Program-made: the position numbers and the translations under genes
Shown here: positions 31,781-44,219 of the stretch, in pieces
Layout: each line of letters starts with the position of its first letter
How positions within the stretch are numbered: position 1 is the stretch's first letter
Notes under the pieces: model-generated
Told to the model about the DNA's origin: nothing
The model's database searches: none
The model's input: only the letters and a program-made list of their open reading frames with translations
Source: Litorihabitans aurantiacus
GTDB taxonomy: Bacteria; Actinomycetota; Actinomycetes; Actinomycetales; Beutenbergiaceae
Direction of reading: 5' to 3'
Length of the DNA: 64,000 bases
Assembly (NCBI RefSeq): GCF_030161595.1
Contig: NZ_BSUM01000001.1
Span: 1,364,001 to 1,428,000, forward strand

Positions 31781-34479
31781 CTAGGCCCGCCCCCGTCGAC
31801 CGCGCGGCGCACGACGTCGTCGACCCCCGCGAGCGCCCCCGCGAGCGCGGCGACGTCGGTCCCGCCACCCTGCGCGACGTCGTCGCGACCGCCGCCCTTG
31901 CCGCCCAGCTGACCGGCCAGCGCGCGCACGAGCTCCCCCGCGCGGACACCGCGGTCACGCGCGTCCGGCGTCGTGGCGACCACGACGGCGGCGCGTCCCT
32001 TCGCCTGCCCGCCCACGACGACCACCGCGGGGCCGGCGCCGAGCCGGTCGCGCAGGTCGAGGGCCAGCGTGCGGACGTCGTCCGCGCCCGCGACCTCGCC
32101 GAGGTCGTGGGTCAGCACCCGCACGCCGTCGACGTCGCGCGCCCCCGCCACGAGGGAGCCCGCGGCGGCGAGCAGCTGCGCCTGACGGAGCTGCGCGACC
32201 TCCTTCTCGGCGTCCTTGAGGCGGGCGAGCAGCCCCGAGATGCGGTCGGGCAGCTCGTCGCTGCGCACGCCGACCATCGAGGACAGCTGCGAGACGAGGA
32301 CCTGCTCCTTCGCGTGGAAGCGCGTCGCGGCGTCACCGACGAGGGCGTCGACGCGGCGAACACCGGAACCGATGGACGCCTCGCCGAGCAGCGTGATCGG
32401 GCCGAGGTGGCCCGTGGAGAGCACGTGGGTGCCGGCGCACAGCTCGCGCGACCAGTCGCCGCCGATCGAGACGACGCGGACCCGGTCGCCGTACTTCTCG
32501 CCGAACAGGGCCATCGCGCCGAGGGCGCGCGCGTCGTCGATCCCCATGACCTGGTCGTTCACGTCGAGGTCCTCGGCGGCGCGCGTGTTGACGCGCTCGG
32601 AGATCTCCGCGAGCGAGCCCGCCGGCGGCTGCGCCCCGGCGCGGAAGTCGAAGCGCAGGCGGTGCGGGGCGTTCTCGCTCCCGGCCTGGGTCGCGCCGTC
32701 GCCCAGCGTCTCGCGCAGCGCCTTGTGCACGAGGTGCGTGGCGGTGTGCGCCCGGGCGATCGCGCGCCGGCGCTGGGTGTCGATGGTGGCGACGCCGCCG
32801 CCGTCGAGCGCGATCTCGCCCTCCACGAGGCGGCCGCGGTGGACGCTGAGGCCCTTGATCGGGGCCTGGACGTCGTCCACCTCGACGACGCCGCCGCCGT
32901 CGAGCACGATCTGCCCCTGGTCGGCGAGCTGACCGCCGGCCTCGGCGTAGAACGGCGTGCGGTCGAGGATGACCTCGACGTCGGCGGGTGCGACCGCGTG
33001 CGGCACGCTCTGGCCGCCCGCGAGGAGCCCGACGACGCGCACCTGCGCCGTGGTGTCGGTGTAACCCAGGAACTGCACGGGCTGGGCGAGGTCGCCCGCG
33101 AGCGAGGTGTATACCGAGGTGTCGACGTGACCGGTCTTCTTCGCGAGCGCGTCGGCGCGGGCGCGCTGCTTCTGCTCGGCCATCAGCGAGCGGAACGCCT
33201 CGGTGTCGATGCGCACGCCCTGCTCGGCCGCCATCTCGACCGTGAGGTCGATCGGGAACCCGTAGGTGTCGTGCAGCTTGAACGCGTCCTCGCCACCCAG
33301 CACGGTGCCGCCCGCCCCGCGCACGCGCGTCACCGCGGCGTCGAGGATCGACGTCCCGGCCTCGAGCGTGCGCCGGAACGCGTCCTCCTCGCCGTAGACG
33401 ATCGCCGCGATGCGCTCGAAGTCCGCCTCGAGCTCGGGGTAGGACTCCTTCATCGCGTCCTTCGACACGGGGAGCAGGTGCGGCAGCGACGGCTCGGTCA
33501 CGCCGAGGAGGCGCATCGCGCGGACGGCGCGGCGCAGCAGGCGGCGCAGCACGTAGCCGCGGCCCTCGTTGGCGGGCCGGACGCCGTCGGCCACGAGCAT
33601 GAGGGCGGAGCGGACGTGGTCGGCGACGACGCGCATCCGCACGTCGTCCTCACCGTCGTTCCCGCCGGCGCCGTACGTGCGGCCCGAGAGCTCCTCGGCC
33701 TTCGCGATGACGGGGTGGACCTCGTCGATCTCGTACATGTTCGCCTTCCCCTGCTTGAGGAAGGCGATGCGCTCGAGCCCCGCGCCGGTGTCGATCGCCT
33801 TGGCGTCGAGCTCCTTGAGCAGCGGGTAGTTCTTGCCGGTGCCCTCACCGCGCAGGAACTGGTCGAAGACGAGGTTCCAGATCTCGAGGTAGCGGTCGCC
33901 GCCGGGGTCGACCGTGCCGCCGACGGCGTCCGGACCGAACTCGGGGCCGCGGTCGTAGTGGAACTCGGCGCAGGGGCCGGCGGGGCCGGGCTGACCCGTG
34001 TCCCAGAAGTTCTCCTCGCGCGGCAGCCGTACGATCTGGTCGGGGTTGACGCCGACGCGCACCAGAGCGGCGGCCGCGACGTCGTCCTCCTCCCAGATGG
34101 TGACCCACATCCGGGACCCGTCGAAGGCGAGCTTTCCCTCGTCCTCTCGGCCGGTGAGGAACTCCCAGGCGAGCTCGACGGCGCCGTCCTTGAAGTAGTC
34201 GCCGAAGGAGAAGTTCCCCATCATCTGGAAGAACGTGCCGTGGCGCGTGGTGCGACCGACGTTGTCGATGTCGTTGGTGCGGATGCACTTCTGCACGCTG
34301 ACGGCGCGCGGGTACGGAGCCGGCTCCGTCCCGACGATGTAGGGGATGAAGGGGACCATCCCGGCGATCGTGAAGAGGATCGAGGGGTCGGGCGAGATCA
34401 GCGAGGCGCTGGGGACCACGGTGTGGTCGTTCGCCTCGAAGTAGCTGAGGTAGCGGCGACGGATGTCGGCGGTGCGCAT
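31781..34479 (-). CDS. alaS: Alanyl-tRNA synthetase
   Basis: Charges tRNA-Ala and edits mischarged Ser/Gly. It starts MRTADIRRRYLSYFEANDHTVVPSASL, and the class II core includes RTTRHGTFFQMMGNFSFGDYF. The editing domain zinc motif appears as ATHLVHKALRE and later CAGTHVLSTGHLG. A C-terminal DHHA1 oligomerisation domain has GGKGGGRDDVAQGG. Restoring one base in the run 31790-31794 brings in a TAG at 31781-31783, giving 899 aa, the usual size, and ending VDGGRA. Without it, alaS and ruvX read as one 1062-aa frame. Confidence 0.96.
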
Positions 34480-34576
34480 CGGGATCCTCGGTGACGGGCG
34501 CCTCGGGCCGTGGGGCCCGGGCTGCGGCGGGTCGGGGGTGCGGCGGGTGCTGCGGTGCCGGTGGGGCGGGTCGAGC

Positions 34577-34900
34577 TCAGAACTCGTCGTCGACGTCCCA
34601 CGGGTCGGTGTCGGCCGCGGCGCGGCGGGCGCGGCGGCCGGCGCGCAGGGAGCGGGCGTCGGCGACGTCGTCGGGCGCGGCCAGCAGGTCGTCCGAGAGG
34701 CGCTGCTCCTGCTCGCGCATCGCCGTCGCGATCTCCGTGCCGACGGCGCGCAGCTCGTCGACGCCGCGATTCAGCGCGTCCACGAGCCCGGCGGGCGTGG
34801 CGGTGCGGGCGACGGCGTCGGCGGCCGAGCGGGCACGACCGAGGGCCACGAGCACGCCGACGGCGAGCGCCGCTCCCCCGACGGCCCAGACGACCTTCAC
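34577..34900 (-). CDS. Small membrane-anchored protein (DUF6167-like)
   Basis: 107 aa: a single N-terminal helix (VVWAVGGAALAVGVLVALGRA), a helical middle and an acidic C-terminus (DPWDVDDEF). GTG start overlapping the restored stop of the DUF948 gene (GTGA). This slot between rpsD and alaS is conserved in actinobacteria, but the function is unknown. The 97-nt gap to alaS holds nothing recognisable. Confidence 0.7.
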   Translation of the reverse strand: MKVVWAVGGAALAVGVLVALGRARSAADAVARTATPAGLVDALNRGVDELRAVGTEIATAMREQEQRLSDDLLAAPDDVADARSLRAGRRARRAAADTDPWDVDDEF

Positions 34901-35261
34901 GAGCTCTTCCCGCGGCGGCGGGCGACGACGGCACGCACCGCGTAGCTGAAGGAGGCCGCCTTGATCAGGGTCGGGCGACCGTCGCGGACACGAGCGTCGT
35001 CAGCGCCGAGACGTTGGTGCCGATCTCGGCGGCCGAGGTGGTCACGGTGTCGACCTTCGCCAGCTGGGCGTTGGCGCCGCGGACGGTCTGGGCGGCCTCG
35101 TCGATCACGGGCAGCGTGGCCTGCGTGAAGCGGGAGACCGACGTGCGGGTCTCCTCGAGGACCGAGCCGAGCTTGAGCAGGGGCACGGCGATCGCGATCA
35201 CCAGCGCGACGAACGCGACGGCGGCCACGAGGCCGGCGATGTCACCGAGAGATACCGACAC
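34897..35261 (-). CDS. DUF948 protein, membrane-anchored
   Basis: About 121 aa with an N-terminal helix (IAGLVAAVAFVALVIAIAVPLLKLG) and a coiled, Ala/Thr-rich helix, typical of DUF948. The frame stops early at TGA after VARP. One added base at the GGG run 34968-34970 continues it as PLIKAASFSYAVRAV and brings the stop into GTGA overlap with the next gene, as expected for this pair. GTG start at 35261 after AGGTGG. Function unknown. Confidence 0.72.
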
Positions 35262-35357
35262 GTTCCACCTCAGGGGCTCGGGGATCGGGGTGCAGTCATG
35301 GTGCGGGCCGCGCCGTACCTGGTGCGAGGCGGCCAGGGCGAGACTACCCGCTGCAGA

Positions 35358-35391
35358 CACGTGTGCCCCGGCCGCGACCGGGGCACACGTG
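35358..35391. terminator. Hairpin downstream of rpsD
   Basis: Perfect 14-bp arms (35358-35371 and 35378-35391) with a 6-nt loop, 37-70 nt past the rpsD stop. May end or attenuate rpsD transcription before the alaS part of the run. Confidence 0.75.
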
Positions 35392-35403
35392 ACTGCTCTG
35401 GTG

Positions 35404-35420
35404 CCGCTGCGACGCAGCGG
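35404..35420. terminator. Second small hairpin next to the rpsD stop
   Basis: CCGCTGC and GCAGCGG with a 3-nt loop, 8 nt past the rpsD stop and in tandem with the larger hairpin. Confidence 0.5.
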
Positions 35421-35427
35421 CGGTGGA

Positions 35428-36051
35428 TCAGCGGGCGTAGAGCTCGACGATCAGCTGGACGTCGGCGGTCACGGGGACCTCGGCGCGCTTGGGCGCACGG
35501 GTCAGCGTGGCGCGCAGCTTCTCGAGGGAGACCTCGAGGTAGCCCGGCAGCTGGGGCAGCACGTCGCGGTGCGCGCCGGCGGCGGCGACCTGGAACGGCG
35601 TCATCGTCTGCGACTTGGGCTTGACCTGGATGGTCTGGCCCGGCTTCACGCGGAACGAGGGACGGTCGACGAGCTTGCCGTCCACGAGGATGTGACGGTG
35701 CACGACGGCCTGGCGGGCCTGCGCGATGGTGCGGGCGAAGCCCGAGCGCAGCACGAGCGCGTCGAGGCGCTGCTCGAGGAGCTCCACGAACGTGTCACCG
35801 GTCAGACCCGGGTGCTTGCGCGCCTCGTCGAACGTGTTGCGGAACTGGGCCTCACGGATGCCGTACTGCGCACGCAGACGCTGCTTCTCCTTGAGGCGGA
35901 CGGCGTAGTCGCTCTCCTGGCGCTTGCGGGCACGACCGTGCTCGCCGGGCGGGTAGGGGCGCTTCTCGAAGGCGCGGGCGGCCTTCGGGGTCAGCGGGAT
36001 GCCGAGGGCGCGCGAGAGGCGCACCTGGTTGCGGGCGCGGTTGGATGCCAC
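35428..36051 (-). CDS. rpsD: 30S ribosomal protein S4
   Basis: Primary 16S rRNA-binding protein of the small subunit. Sequence ARNQVRLSRALGIPLTPKAA, then KRPYPPGEHGR, and an S4 RNA-binding domain around RLDALVLRSGFARTIAQARQ and HILVDGKLVDRPS. 207 aa, typical. The start GTG at 36051 (MASNRARN) was chosen since AGGAAG lies about 8-10 nt upstream; a GTG two codons earlier is too close. About 200 nt of leader precede it. No Cys zinc motif (the C-minus form). Confidence 0.97.
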   Translation of the reverse strand: MASNRARNQVRLSRALGIPLTPKAARAFEKRPYPPGEHGRARKRQESDYAVRLKEKQRLRAQYGIREAQFRNTFDEARKHPGLTGDTFVELLEQRLDALVLRSGFARTIAQARQAVVHRHILVDGKLVDRPSFRVKPGQTIQVKPKSQTMTPFQVAAAGAHRDVLPQLPGYLEVSLEKLRATLTRAPKRAEVPVTADVQLIVELYAR

Positions 36052-36251
36052 GTTCACTACTTCCTGTCTCGTTGTCACACCGCCGAGCACGGACGCCGCG
36101 GCGGAGTGGGACCGACCGATACCGCGATCCGTCCGGCTCGGTTGGACGAGCGGGCGGTGCGGCGAGGTGGCTAGGGCCCCAGGGAGCCGTGCCGGTGACC
36201 CGGCAGGCAACCGCTCAACCATACCCGATCGCAGCGGACCTCACTCCCGCC

Positions 36252-37595
36252 TCAGGAGTCGAGGATCTCCCGGATGCGCGCCAGCCGCGGTCCGACCTGC
36301 GACTCGAAGCCCCGCCCGGTCGGCTCGTAGTAGCGCGCGTCCTCCAGGCCCTGCGGCGCGTAGGTCTGGGCGGCGACGCCGTGCGGCGCGTCGTGCGCGT
36401 AGACGTAGTCCTGCCCGTGGCCGATCTTCTTGGCACCCGAGTAGTGGGCGTCGCGCAGGTGCATCGGCACGGCTCCGCCGCGCCCGGCGGTGACGTCGGC
36501 CATCGCCGCGTTGATCGCCGCGTAGGAGGCGTTCGACTTCGGTGCCGTCGCGATGTGCACCACGGCCTGCGCGAGCACGATGCGCGCCTCGGGCATCCCG
36601 ATGAAGCTGACGGCCTGGAAGGCGGCGACCGCCGTCGCGAGCGCGCTCGGGTCGGCCATCCCGACCTCCTCGCTCGCGGCGATCACGATCCGTCGCGCGA
36701 CGAAGCGCGGGTCCTCCCCCGCGTGCAGCATCCGCGCGAGGTAGTGCAGCGCCGCATCGACGTCGCTGCCCCGCATCGACTTGATGAACGCGCTCGCGAC
36801 GTCGTAGTGCTGGTCGCCGTCGCGGTCGTAGCGCACCGCGGCGATGTCGACAGCGCGTTCCACCGACGCCAGCGAGATGACGCTCTCCCCCACCTCCTGC
36901 GCGGTCCCCGCGGCCGCCTCGAGGACGGTGAGCGCCTTGCGCGCGTCCGGGCCGACGAGGCGCAGCAGGTGCGCCGCGGCGTCGTCGGCGAGGGTGAACG
37001 CGCCGTCCAGGCCCCGCGCGTCGGTGAGGGCGCGCTGCACGAGCGCGGCGACGTCGTCGGGCTCGAGCGGGTGCAGCGTGAGCAGGAGCGAGCGCGACAG
37101 CAGCGGCGAGATGACCGAGAACGACGGGTTCTCCGTGGTCGCGGCCACGAGCGTCACGAGGCGGTTCTCGACGCTGGGCAGCAACGCGTCCTGCTGGGTC
37201 TTGGAGAACCGGTGGACCTCGTCGACGAACAGGACGGTCTCCTGGCCGCCGCCGGACAGGCGACGCCGCGCATCCTCGATGACCGCGCGCACGTCCTTCA
37301 CCCCGGCGGTGACGGCGGAGAGCTCGACGAACGTGCGGTCCGCGGCGGCGGCCATGAGGTAGGCCAGGGTCGTCTTACCGGTCCCGGGAGGGCCCCACAG
37401 CACCACGGACGACGGAGGCACCGACCCGGCCTGCGGGGCGACCAGCCGGCGCAGCGGCGACCCGGGGCGCAGCAGGTGCTCCTGACCCACGACCTCGTCG
37501 ATGCTCGCCGGCCGCATCCGGACGGCGAGCGGCGCGTCGGCCCGCACGGCGGGGGTGCCGGAGCTCTCGCGCCCGGCCGCCTCGAACAGATCCAC
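36252..37595 (-). CDS. rarA: Replication-associated recombination protein A (AAA+ ATPase)
   Basis: A MgsA/RarA clamp-loader-like ATPase acting at stalled forks. Motifs: Walker [15 protein letters not shown], Walker [11 protein letters not shown], sensor 1 [10 protein letters not shown], and the C-terminal tetramerisation part with [21 protein letters not shown]. 447 aa, normal length. GTG start at 37595 with a -10 box 6 nt upstream, predicting a leaderless message. Divergent from the MMPL gene. Confidence 0.95.
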   Translation of the reverse strand: MDLFEAAGRESSGTPAVRADAPLAVRMRPASIDEVVGQEHLLRPGSPLRRLVAPQAGSVPPSSVVLWGPPGTGKTTLAYLMAAAADRTFVELSAVTAGVKDVRAVIEDARRRLSGGGQETVLFVDEVHRFSKTQQDALLPSVENRLVTLVAATTENPSFSVISPLLSRSLLLTLHPLEPDDVAALVQRALTDARGLDGAFTLADDAAAHLLRLVGPDARKALTVLEAAAGTAQEVGESVISLASVERAVDIAAVRYDRDGDQHYDVASAFIKSMRGSDVDAALHYLARMLHAGEDPRFVARRIVIAASEEVGMADPSALATAVAAFQAVSFIGMPEARIVLAQAVVHIATAPKSNASYAAINAAMADVTAGRGGAVPMHLRDAHYSGAKKIGHGQDYVYAHDAPHGVAAQTYAPQGLEDARYYEPTGRGFESQVGPRLARIREILDS

Positions 37596-37601
37596 CGCTC
37601 G

Positions 37602-37607
37602 AGCCTA
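37602..37607 (-). promoter_or_regulatory. -10 box TAGGCT, predicted leaderless start of rarA
   Basis: Minus-strand TAGGCT, then CGAGCG, then GTG at 37595. Lies in the 29-nt divergent spacer with the MMPL gene. Confidence 0.55.
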
Positions 37608-37624
37608 CGTGGGAGAGTGTGGGG

Positions 37625-39901
37625 GTGTTCGCGCGTCTCGGCCGCACGGTGACCCGCCGGCCCCGTTCCCTCCTCGTCCTGTGGATCCTCCTGGCGATCG
37701 GTGCGGGCGGTGCGGCCATGACCCCGGTGCTCGGCGACCCCCTGTTCGCCAAGCTCGAGACCGGCGACCCCGGCGTCCCCGGCAGCCAGTCGATGCAGGT
37801 GCAGGAGCTCCTGGCGGACGCCGGTGACGGCGCCAGCACCACGATCCTGGTCGACGACGTCGACCTCGCGGACGCGGGGACCCGCGCCGATCTCGAGGCC
37901 GTCCTCGCCCCCGCGCGCGAGGATCTCGCCGCGATCGACGGCGTCGCGCAGGTCGTCGACCCGCTGCTCGCCCCGGACCCGACGGCGGACCCGGCCCTCG
38001 CCGTCCTCGTCTCCACGCAGGGTGACGCCTTCGTGCTGCGTGTGACGCTCGAGCCCGGTCTGGCGGGCGACTCGCTGGCGGACGCGGAGGACGCCGTCGA
38101 GGATCGCCTGCGGACCCTCGCGCAGGACGTCACCGCCGACGGCGCGGCCGGCAGCGCCACCGTGTCCAACACCTCGATCATCGTCTCGGCCGTCAACCAC
38201 CAGATGGAGCGCGACCTCATCCGCGGCGAGCTCGTCGCGCTCCCGATCGCGCTCCTCGTGATGGTCGTCGTGTTCGGCGGCGCGCTCGCCGCCGGGATGC
38301 CGATCGTCGGCGCGATCGCCTCGATCCTCAGCGGCCTCGGCGCGATCATGGCGCTCAGCTACGTGATGGAGCTCGACTCCGTCGTCATCAACGTCGTGAC
38401 GGTGCTCGGCCTCGGCCTCTCCATCGACTACGGGCTGCTGGTGGTCTCGCGGTTCCGCGAGGAGCTGCGGCGGCTGGTCGACGAGGTCGAGCGGATGGAG
38501 ACCGCCGGCATCCCGGTGGGCCGCCGGCGGCGCGGCGGGCGGCGTCGCGACCCGCTCGTGGTCCAGGCCGTCGAGACCACCGTGGCGACGGCGGGGCGCA
38601 CCGTCTTCTTCTCGGCCCTGACGATCGCGATCTCCGTGCTCGGGCTCGCCGCCTTCCCGGCCGATCTGCTGAAGGCCCTCGGCGTCGCCGGGGCGCTCGT
38701 GGTCGTCCTCGCCCTGGCGACCGCGCTCACGCTGGTCCCGGCGCTCCTCATGCTCAGCGGGCGCCGGTTCCTGCGCCCTTCGATCCTGAGCCGGGTGCCG
38801 GGGCTGCGCGCCGTCGTCGGGAAGCTCGGCGACGTCGCGCCGGACATCGGGGTGTTCTCCCGGCTGACGTCGCTGGTGCAGAAGCGGCCGCTCCTGACGA
38901 TGCTCGGCGCGATCGCAGCGCTGGTGGTGATGGCCTCACCGCTGCTGGGGCTGCAGCTGCGCAACTCCGGGATCGACATGCTCCCGCGCGGCTCCGAGCA
39001 GCAGCGCTACCTCGAGACGCTCGGTGAGGAGTTCCCGGCCGTCGGCGGCGCGGACGTGTTCGTCGTCGCCACGGACGCCCCCGACGAAGCCGCGCTCGCG
39101 ACGACCACCGAGCAGCTGGCCGCGCTCGACGGCGTCGCGTCCGTCGACCCCGCCGCCGACCTCGGAGACGGGCAGGTGCTGCTGGGGCTGCGGCTCGACG
39201 TCGAGGACGCCGGCGGCGCCGAGGCCGTCGCCGTCGTGAACGACGCCCGCGCGCTCGACCCGTCGCTGCTGGTCGGCGGGCAGGCGGCCGGGCAGGTCGA
39301 CTTCGGGCAGTCGCTGATCGACGGGCTCCCCGTCGCCGCCGGGCTCGTGATCGCGGCGACGTTCGTGCTGCTGTTCCTCATGACCGGATCGGTGCTGGTG
39401 CCGCTCAAGGCGCTGGTGACCAACCTGCTGTCCATCGCGGCGTCGCTCGGCGTGACGACCTGGGTCTTCCAGGAGGGGCACCTCTCGGGACTGCTGCGGT
39501 TCGAGTCGGTCGGCGGTGTCGAGAGCTACATCGTCGCCGTCGTGGTGGCGTTCGGGTTCGGGCTCGCGATGGACTACGAGGTGTTCCTGCTCTCGCGCGT
39601 GAAGGAGCTCTACGACGGCGGGGCCTCCAACGACGACGCCGTCCGGCTCGGGCTGCAGCGCTCGGGCCGCATCATCACCTCGGCCGCGCTGGTCATCATC
39701 GTGGTGTTCGCCGGGTTCGCCACCTCGAGCCTGCTGCCGATCAAGCAGGCCGGGTTCGCGCTCGCGCTCGCCGTCGCACTCGACGCCACGCTCGTGCGGA
39801 TGCTGCTCGTGCCCGCGACCATGACGGTGCTCGGCGACGCGAACTGGTGGGCGCCGCGCTGGCTCCGGCCGATCGCACGGCGACTGTCGCTGCAGCACTG
39901 A
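37625..39901 (+). CDS. MMPL family RND-type transporter
   Basis: About 758 aa with two repeats of one helix, a large extracytoplasmic loop and five helices, the usual MMPL plan. First helix SLLVLWILLAIGAGGAA; LSIDYGLLVVSRFREE in the first half and FGLAMDYEVFLLSRVKEL in the second are the paired TM motifs with proton-relay Asp residues. An Arg-rich cytoplasmic loop ([11 protein letters not shown]) lies near 302-312. The start at 37625 leaves 8 nt after GGGAGA; the in-frame GTG at 37619 is too close. Likely exports a lipid or hydrophobic compound; substrate unknown. Confidence 0.88.
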   Translation: MFARLGRTVTRRPRSLLVLWILLAIGAGGAAMTPVLGDPLFAKLETGDPGVPGSQSMQVQELLADAGDGASTTILVDDVDLADAGTRADLEAVLAPAREDLAAIDGVAQVVDPLLAPDPTADPALAVLVSTQGDAFVLRVTLEPGLAGDSLADAEDAVEDRLRTLAQDVTADGAAGSATVSNTSIIVSAVNHQMERDLIRGELVALPIALLVMVVVFGGALAAGMPIVGAIASILSGLGAIMALSYVMELDSVVINVVTVLGLGLSIDYGLLVVSRFREELRRLVDEVERMETAGIPVGRRRRGGRRRDPLVVQAVETTVATAGRTVFFSALTIAISVLGLAAFPADLLKALGVAGALVVVLALATALTLVPALLMLSGRRFLRPSILSRVPGLRAVVGKLGDVAPDIGVFSRLTSLVQKRPLLTMLGAIAALVVMASPLLGLQLRNSGIDMLPRGSEQQRYLETLGEEFPAVGGADVFVVATDAPDEAALATTTEQLAALDGVASVDPAADLGDGQVLLGLRLDVEDAGGAEAVAVVNDARALDPSLLVGGQAAGQVDFGQSLIDGLPVAAGLVIAATFVLLFLMTGSVLVPLKALVTNLLSIAASLGVTTWVFQEGHLSGLLRFESVGGVESYIVAVVVAFGFGLAMDYEVFLLSRVKELYDGGASNDDAVRLGLQRSGRIITSAALVIIVVFAGFATSSLLPIKQAGFALALAVALDATLVRMLLVPATMTVLGDANWWAPRWLRPIARRLSLQH

Positions 39902-39960
39902 GTCACCGCCGCACCGGGGCCGGGTGGGCGCGGAACGCCCAGGTCGGGCCGGCGCGACAG

Positions 39961-39988
39961 GGGTGTCCGCTGTGAGCGGCTGACACCC
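39961..39988. terminator. Hairpin after the MMPL gene
   Basis: GGGTGTC and GACACCC close an inner CCGCT/AGCGG pair that includes one motif copy. It starts 60 nt past the MMPL stop. No T-tract. Confidence 0.55.
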
Positions 39989-40160
39989 GTCCGTTACGTC
40001 GCGGCGGCGCAGCAGACCGGCGCTGACCTGCGGCAACACTGGGAGGCGGTGGGTGGGACCGGCGCCAGCCGCTCCCAGCGGACACCTGCCGAGCTGGCCC
40101 TCGACCCCTGCGCCGCCGCCCAGGGTCTCGGCGCAGCGCTGGCTGCGGCGCCCGGGCCCT

Positions 40161-40304
40161 CGCTGTGAGCGGCTGTGTCTCGCGGACAGCGGCTGGTGGC
40201 GTCAACGGCCTTGGGCACAGGGCCCTGACCTGCACAGATACAGATCGCTAGCGGGGGCGGCAGCCAGCAGCCGCTGTGAGCGAGACTCAGCCGCTGTGAG
40301 CGAG
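40161..40304. repeat. Repeated CGCTGTGAGCG motif
   Basis: Copies at 40161-40171, 40272-40282 and 40292-40302, plus one inside the hairpin at 39969-39979. The last two lie in 17-bp exact repeats (40268-40284 and 40288-40304) starting CAGCCGCTGTG, 20 nt apart. Function unknown. Confidence 0.7.
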
Positions 40305-40334
40305 GGTCGTGGGGCGTGCCAGCGCGCCAGCGCG

Positions 40335-41134
40335 TCAGCGCAGCGGGCGCGTCGCGCTCGCCGGACCGTACGAGCTCATCTCCGCGCGCGTGGTGAAGCC
40401 GAGGCGGCGGTAGAGCCGGCGCGCGGCGTCGTTCTCGGCGTACAGCCCGAGCGAGATCCAGTCGGCACCGGCCGCGAGACCGACCGCCGCCAGGTGAGCC
40501 GTGAGCGCCCGGCCCAGGCCACGACCGCGCTTCTCCGCGAGCACCCCGAGACCGTGCAGGTGCCACGACGCGCCTTCGCCGTGCCCCTGCTCCCCGCGCG
40601 CGCCAAAGACGCCGACCAGCGCGTCGCCGTCGTACGCCCCCGCCCAGGCGACCTCGGGCGCGGCGAGCGGATCCGCCGTCGAGCGCGGGTTCGTGCGACG
40701 GAGGACCTCGCGAACCACGGCGACCTCGGCCTCCGAGGAGACGTCGACGGCGCGGATCGACGTACCGCCCGGGAGGTCGGCCCCGCCGAGCGCGTCGGCG
40801 GCCTCCAGGGCCATCCAGTCCCACTGCGAGAACGGCACGAGCCCGAGTGCGTCGAGCACCCGGGCGGGCACCACGACGTCGCGGGGTGCGCTCAGCCAGA
40901 GCGCCGGCTCCGCCCCGCTGCGCCGACGCAGCCGCGCCTCGGCGTCGAGCAGGTCCTCGACCTCGACGGCCGCACCCCGCGCCATCAGCACCTCGCCCTG
41001 CGGCGTGGTGCGGGCGAGCAGCGCGGCCCCCGCCGTGCTCGCGGCGCGGCCGTGCGCCCAGTCCTCGCGCTCGGCGAGGATCAGGAGGTCGGTCTCGAGC
41101 ACCTGCGGGAGCGGGGCCGGCAGCGGCCCCGCGC

Positions 41135-41138
<4 letters not shown>
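40335..41138 (-). CDS. GNAT family N-acetyltransferase
   Basis: 267 aa. The C-terminal half holds a GNAT domain with the acetyl-CoA motif [16 protein letters not shown] and the last strand pattern [14 protein letters not shown]. The N-terminal half (about 1-130) is a less clear domain starting [21 protein letters not shown] start at 41138 overlaps the aspS stop (GTGA), so it is coupled to aspS. Substrate unknown. Confidence 0.85.
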
Positions 41139-42949
<1,811 letters not shown>

Positions 42950-43028
42950 GGGAAGGGTCCTTCCGAGGGGTGGGGGCGCTGAGGGTCCAGCCGACCCGCA
43001 GCCGCTCGCGGGCGCGAGGGCGGACAGG

Positions 43029-44183
43029 TCACCGTCGATGGTAGTTCCACTCCGCGATCCGCTCGCACGCCGCCGCGACGACCTCGCGCCCGGGCGAGAA
43101 CGACAGCCGGACCCAGCGCTCGCCGTCGACGAGGTCGAAGTCCGTCCCGGGCGCGAGCGCGACGCCGGTGTCGGCGAGCAGCCGCTCGCACCAGGTCGGC
43201 GAGTCCAGCCCCGCGGCGCCGATCTCCGCCCAGAGGTAGAACGCGCCGTCGACCGGGGCGACGCGGGTGAAACCGAGCGACGGCGCCGCCGCGAGCAGCA
43301 CCTCACGGGTGCCGGCGAGCGCGGCGACCCGCGCGTCGCACTCCACGTAGGAGGCGGGGTCGAACGCCGCGAGCGCTGCGTGCTGGGCGGGCACCGGGGC
43401 GCAGAGCGCGAGGTTGCCCGCGATGTCGGCCGTGGCGCGCGCGAGGTCGGGCGGCATGACCAGCCAGCCGAGCCGCCACCCGGTCATCCCCCAGTACTTG
43501 GAGAAGGAGCCGATCGTGAGGGCCGCGGGGTCGCCGGCCGCCGTCGCGGCGACCGCGCCGTCGTAGACGATGCCGTGGTAGATCTCGTCGCTGACGCACC
43601 GCACGCCCTGCTCGCGGCACCACGCGAGGATCGCCGGCAGCTCGGTCGTCAGCGTGCCCGTCGGGTTGGACGGACTGGCGATGACCACGCCGGCGAGCGG
43701 ACCCCGAGCGTGCGTCTCGCGCAGCGCCTCGAGCGTGAGCGCGTACCGCGCGTCCGGACCCGCCGCGACGTCGACCACCTCGCAGCCCAGGGCCGCCAGC
43801 GCGTTGCGGTAGGCCGGGTACCCGGGCGAGGCCACCGCGACCCGGTCCCCCGCGTCGAACGCCGCGACGACGGCGGCCAGCACCGCACCGGAGGCACCGG
43901 TCGTCATGAGGATGCGCGCCGGGTCCACCGCGACGCCGTAGCGCGCCGCGCAGTGCCCGGCGACCGCCTCGCGCAGCGCGGGCAGCCCCTGCACCTGCGT
44001 GTAGCCGAGGTCCCCGGCGAGCGCGGCGACGGCCGCCGCGCGCACCGGTGCCGGCGCTCCCCCGCCCGGCTCCCCCACGCACAGCGTCAGCACCGAGCGG
44101 CCCTGCGCCCGCAGCGCGTCGGCGCGCGCGAGCACGTCCATCACCGAGAACGAGGGGACGGCGCTGCGACGGGAGGGAGCCAC
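43029..44183 (-). CDS. PLP-dependent aminotransferase, class I/II
   Basis: 384-aa fold-type I aminotransferase. The PLP Lys lies in [18 protein letters not shown]; other markers are [22 protein letters not shown] and the C-terminal WVRLSFSP Arg that binds the carboxylate. The N-terminus [17 protein letters not shown] is shortened compared with AspAT. Amino donor and acceptor not assigned. Divergent from the DEAD-box gene across a 281-nt spacer. Confidence 0.87.
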   Translation of the reverse strand: MAPSRRSAVPSFSVMDVLARADALRAQGRSVLTLCVGEPGGGAPAPVRAAAVAALAGDLGYTQVQGLPALREAVAGHCAARYGVAVDPARILMTTGASGAVLAAVVAAFDAGDRVAVASPGYPAYRNALAALGCEVVDVAAGPDARYALTLEALRETHARGPLAGVVIASPSNPTGTLTTELPAILAWCREQGVRCVSDEIYHGIVYDGAVAATAAGDPAALTIGSFSKYWGMTGWRLGWLVMPPDLARATADIAGNLALCAPVPAQHAALAAFDPASYVECDARVAALAGTREVLLAAAPSLGFTRVAPVDGAFYLWAEIGAAGLDSPTWCERLLADTGVALAPGTDFDLVDGERWVRLSFSPGREVVAAACERIAEWNYHRR

Positions 44184-44219
44184 GGGTCCATCCTCGCCGG
44201 TGCTCGCCCCGTGATCGAC

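Larger units (their letters stand above)
39902..40334. other. 433-nt gene-free region between convergent genes
   Basis: No supportable reading frame: the long frames crossing it have composition unlike proteins and run antisense to the GNAT gene. It holds one hairpin and four copies of a CGCTGTGAGCG motif, described separately. Confidence 0.7.

Noticed and set aside
31291-34479. AlaS-RuvX as a real fusion
   Set aside because: One base restores a TAG and normal gene ends.
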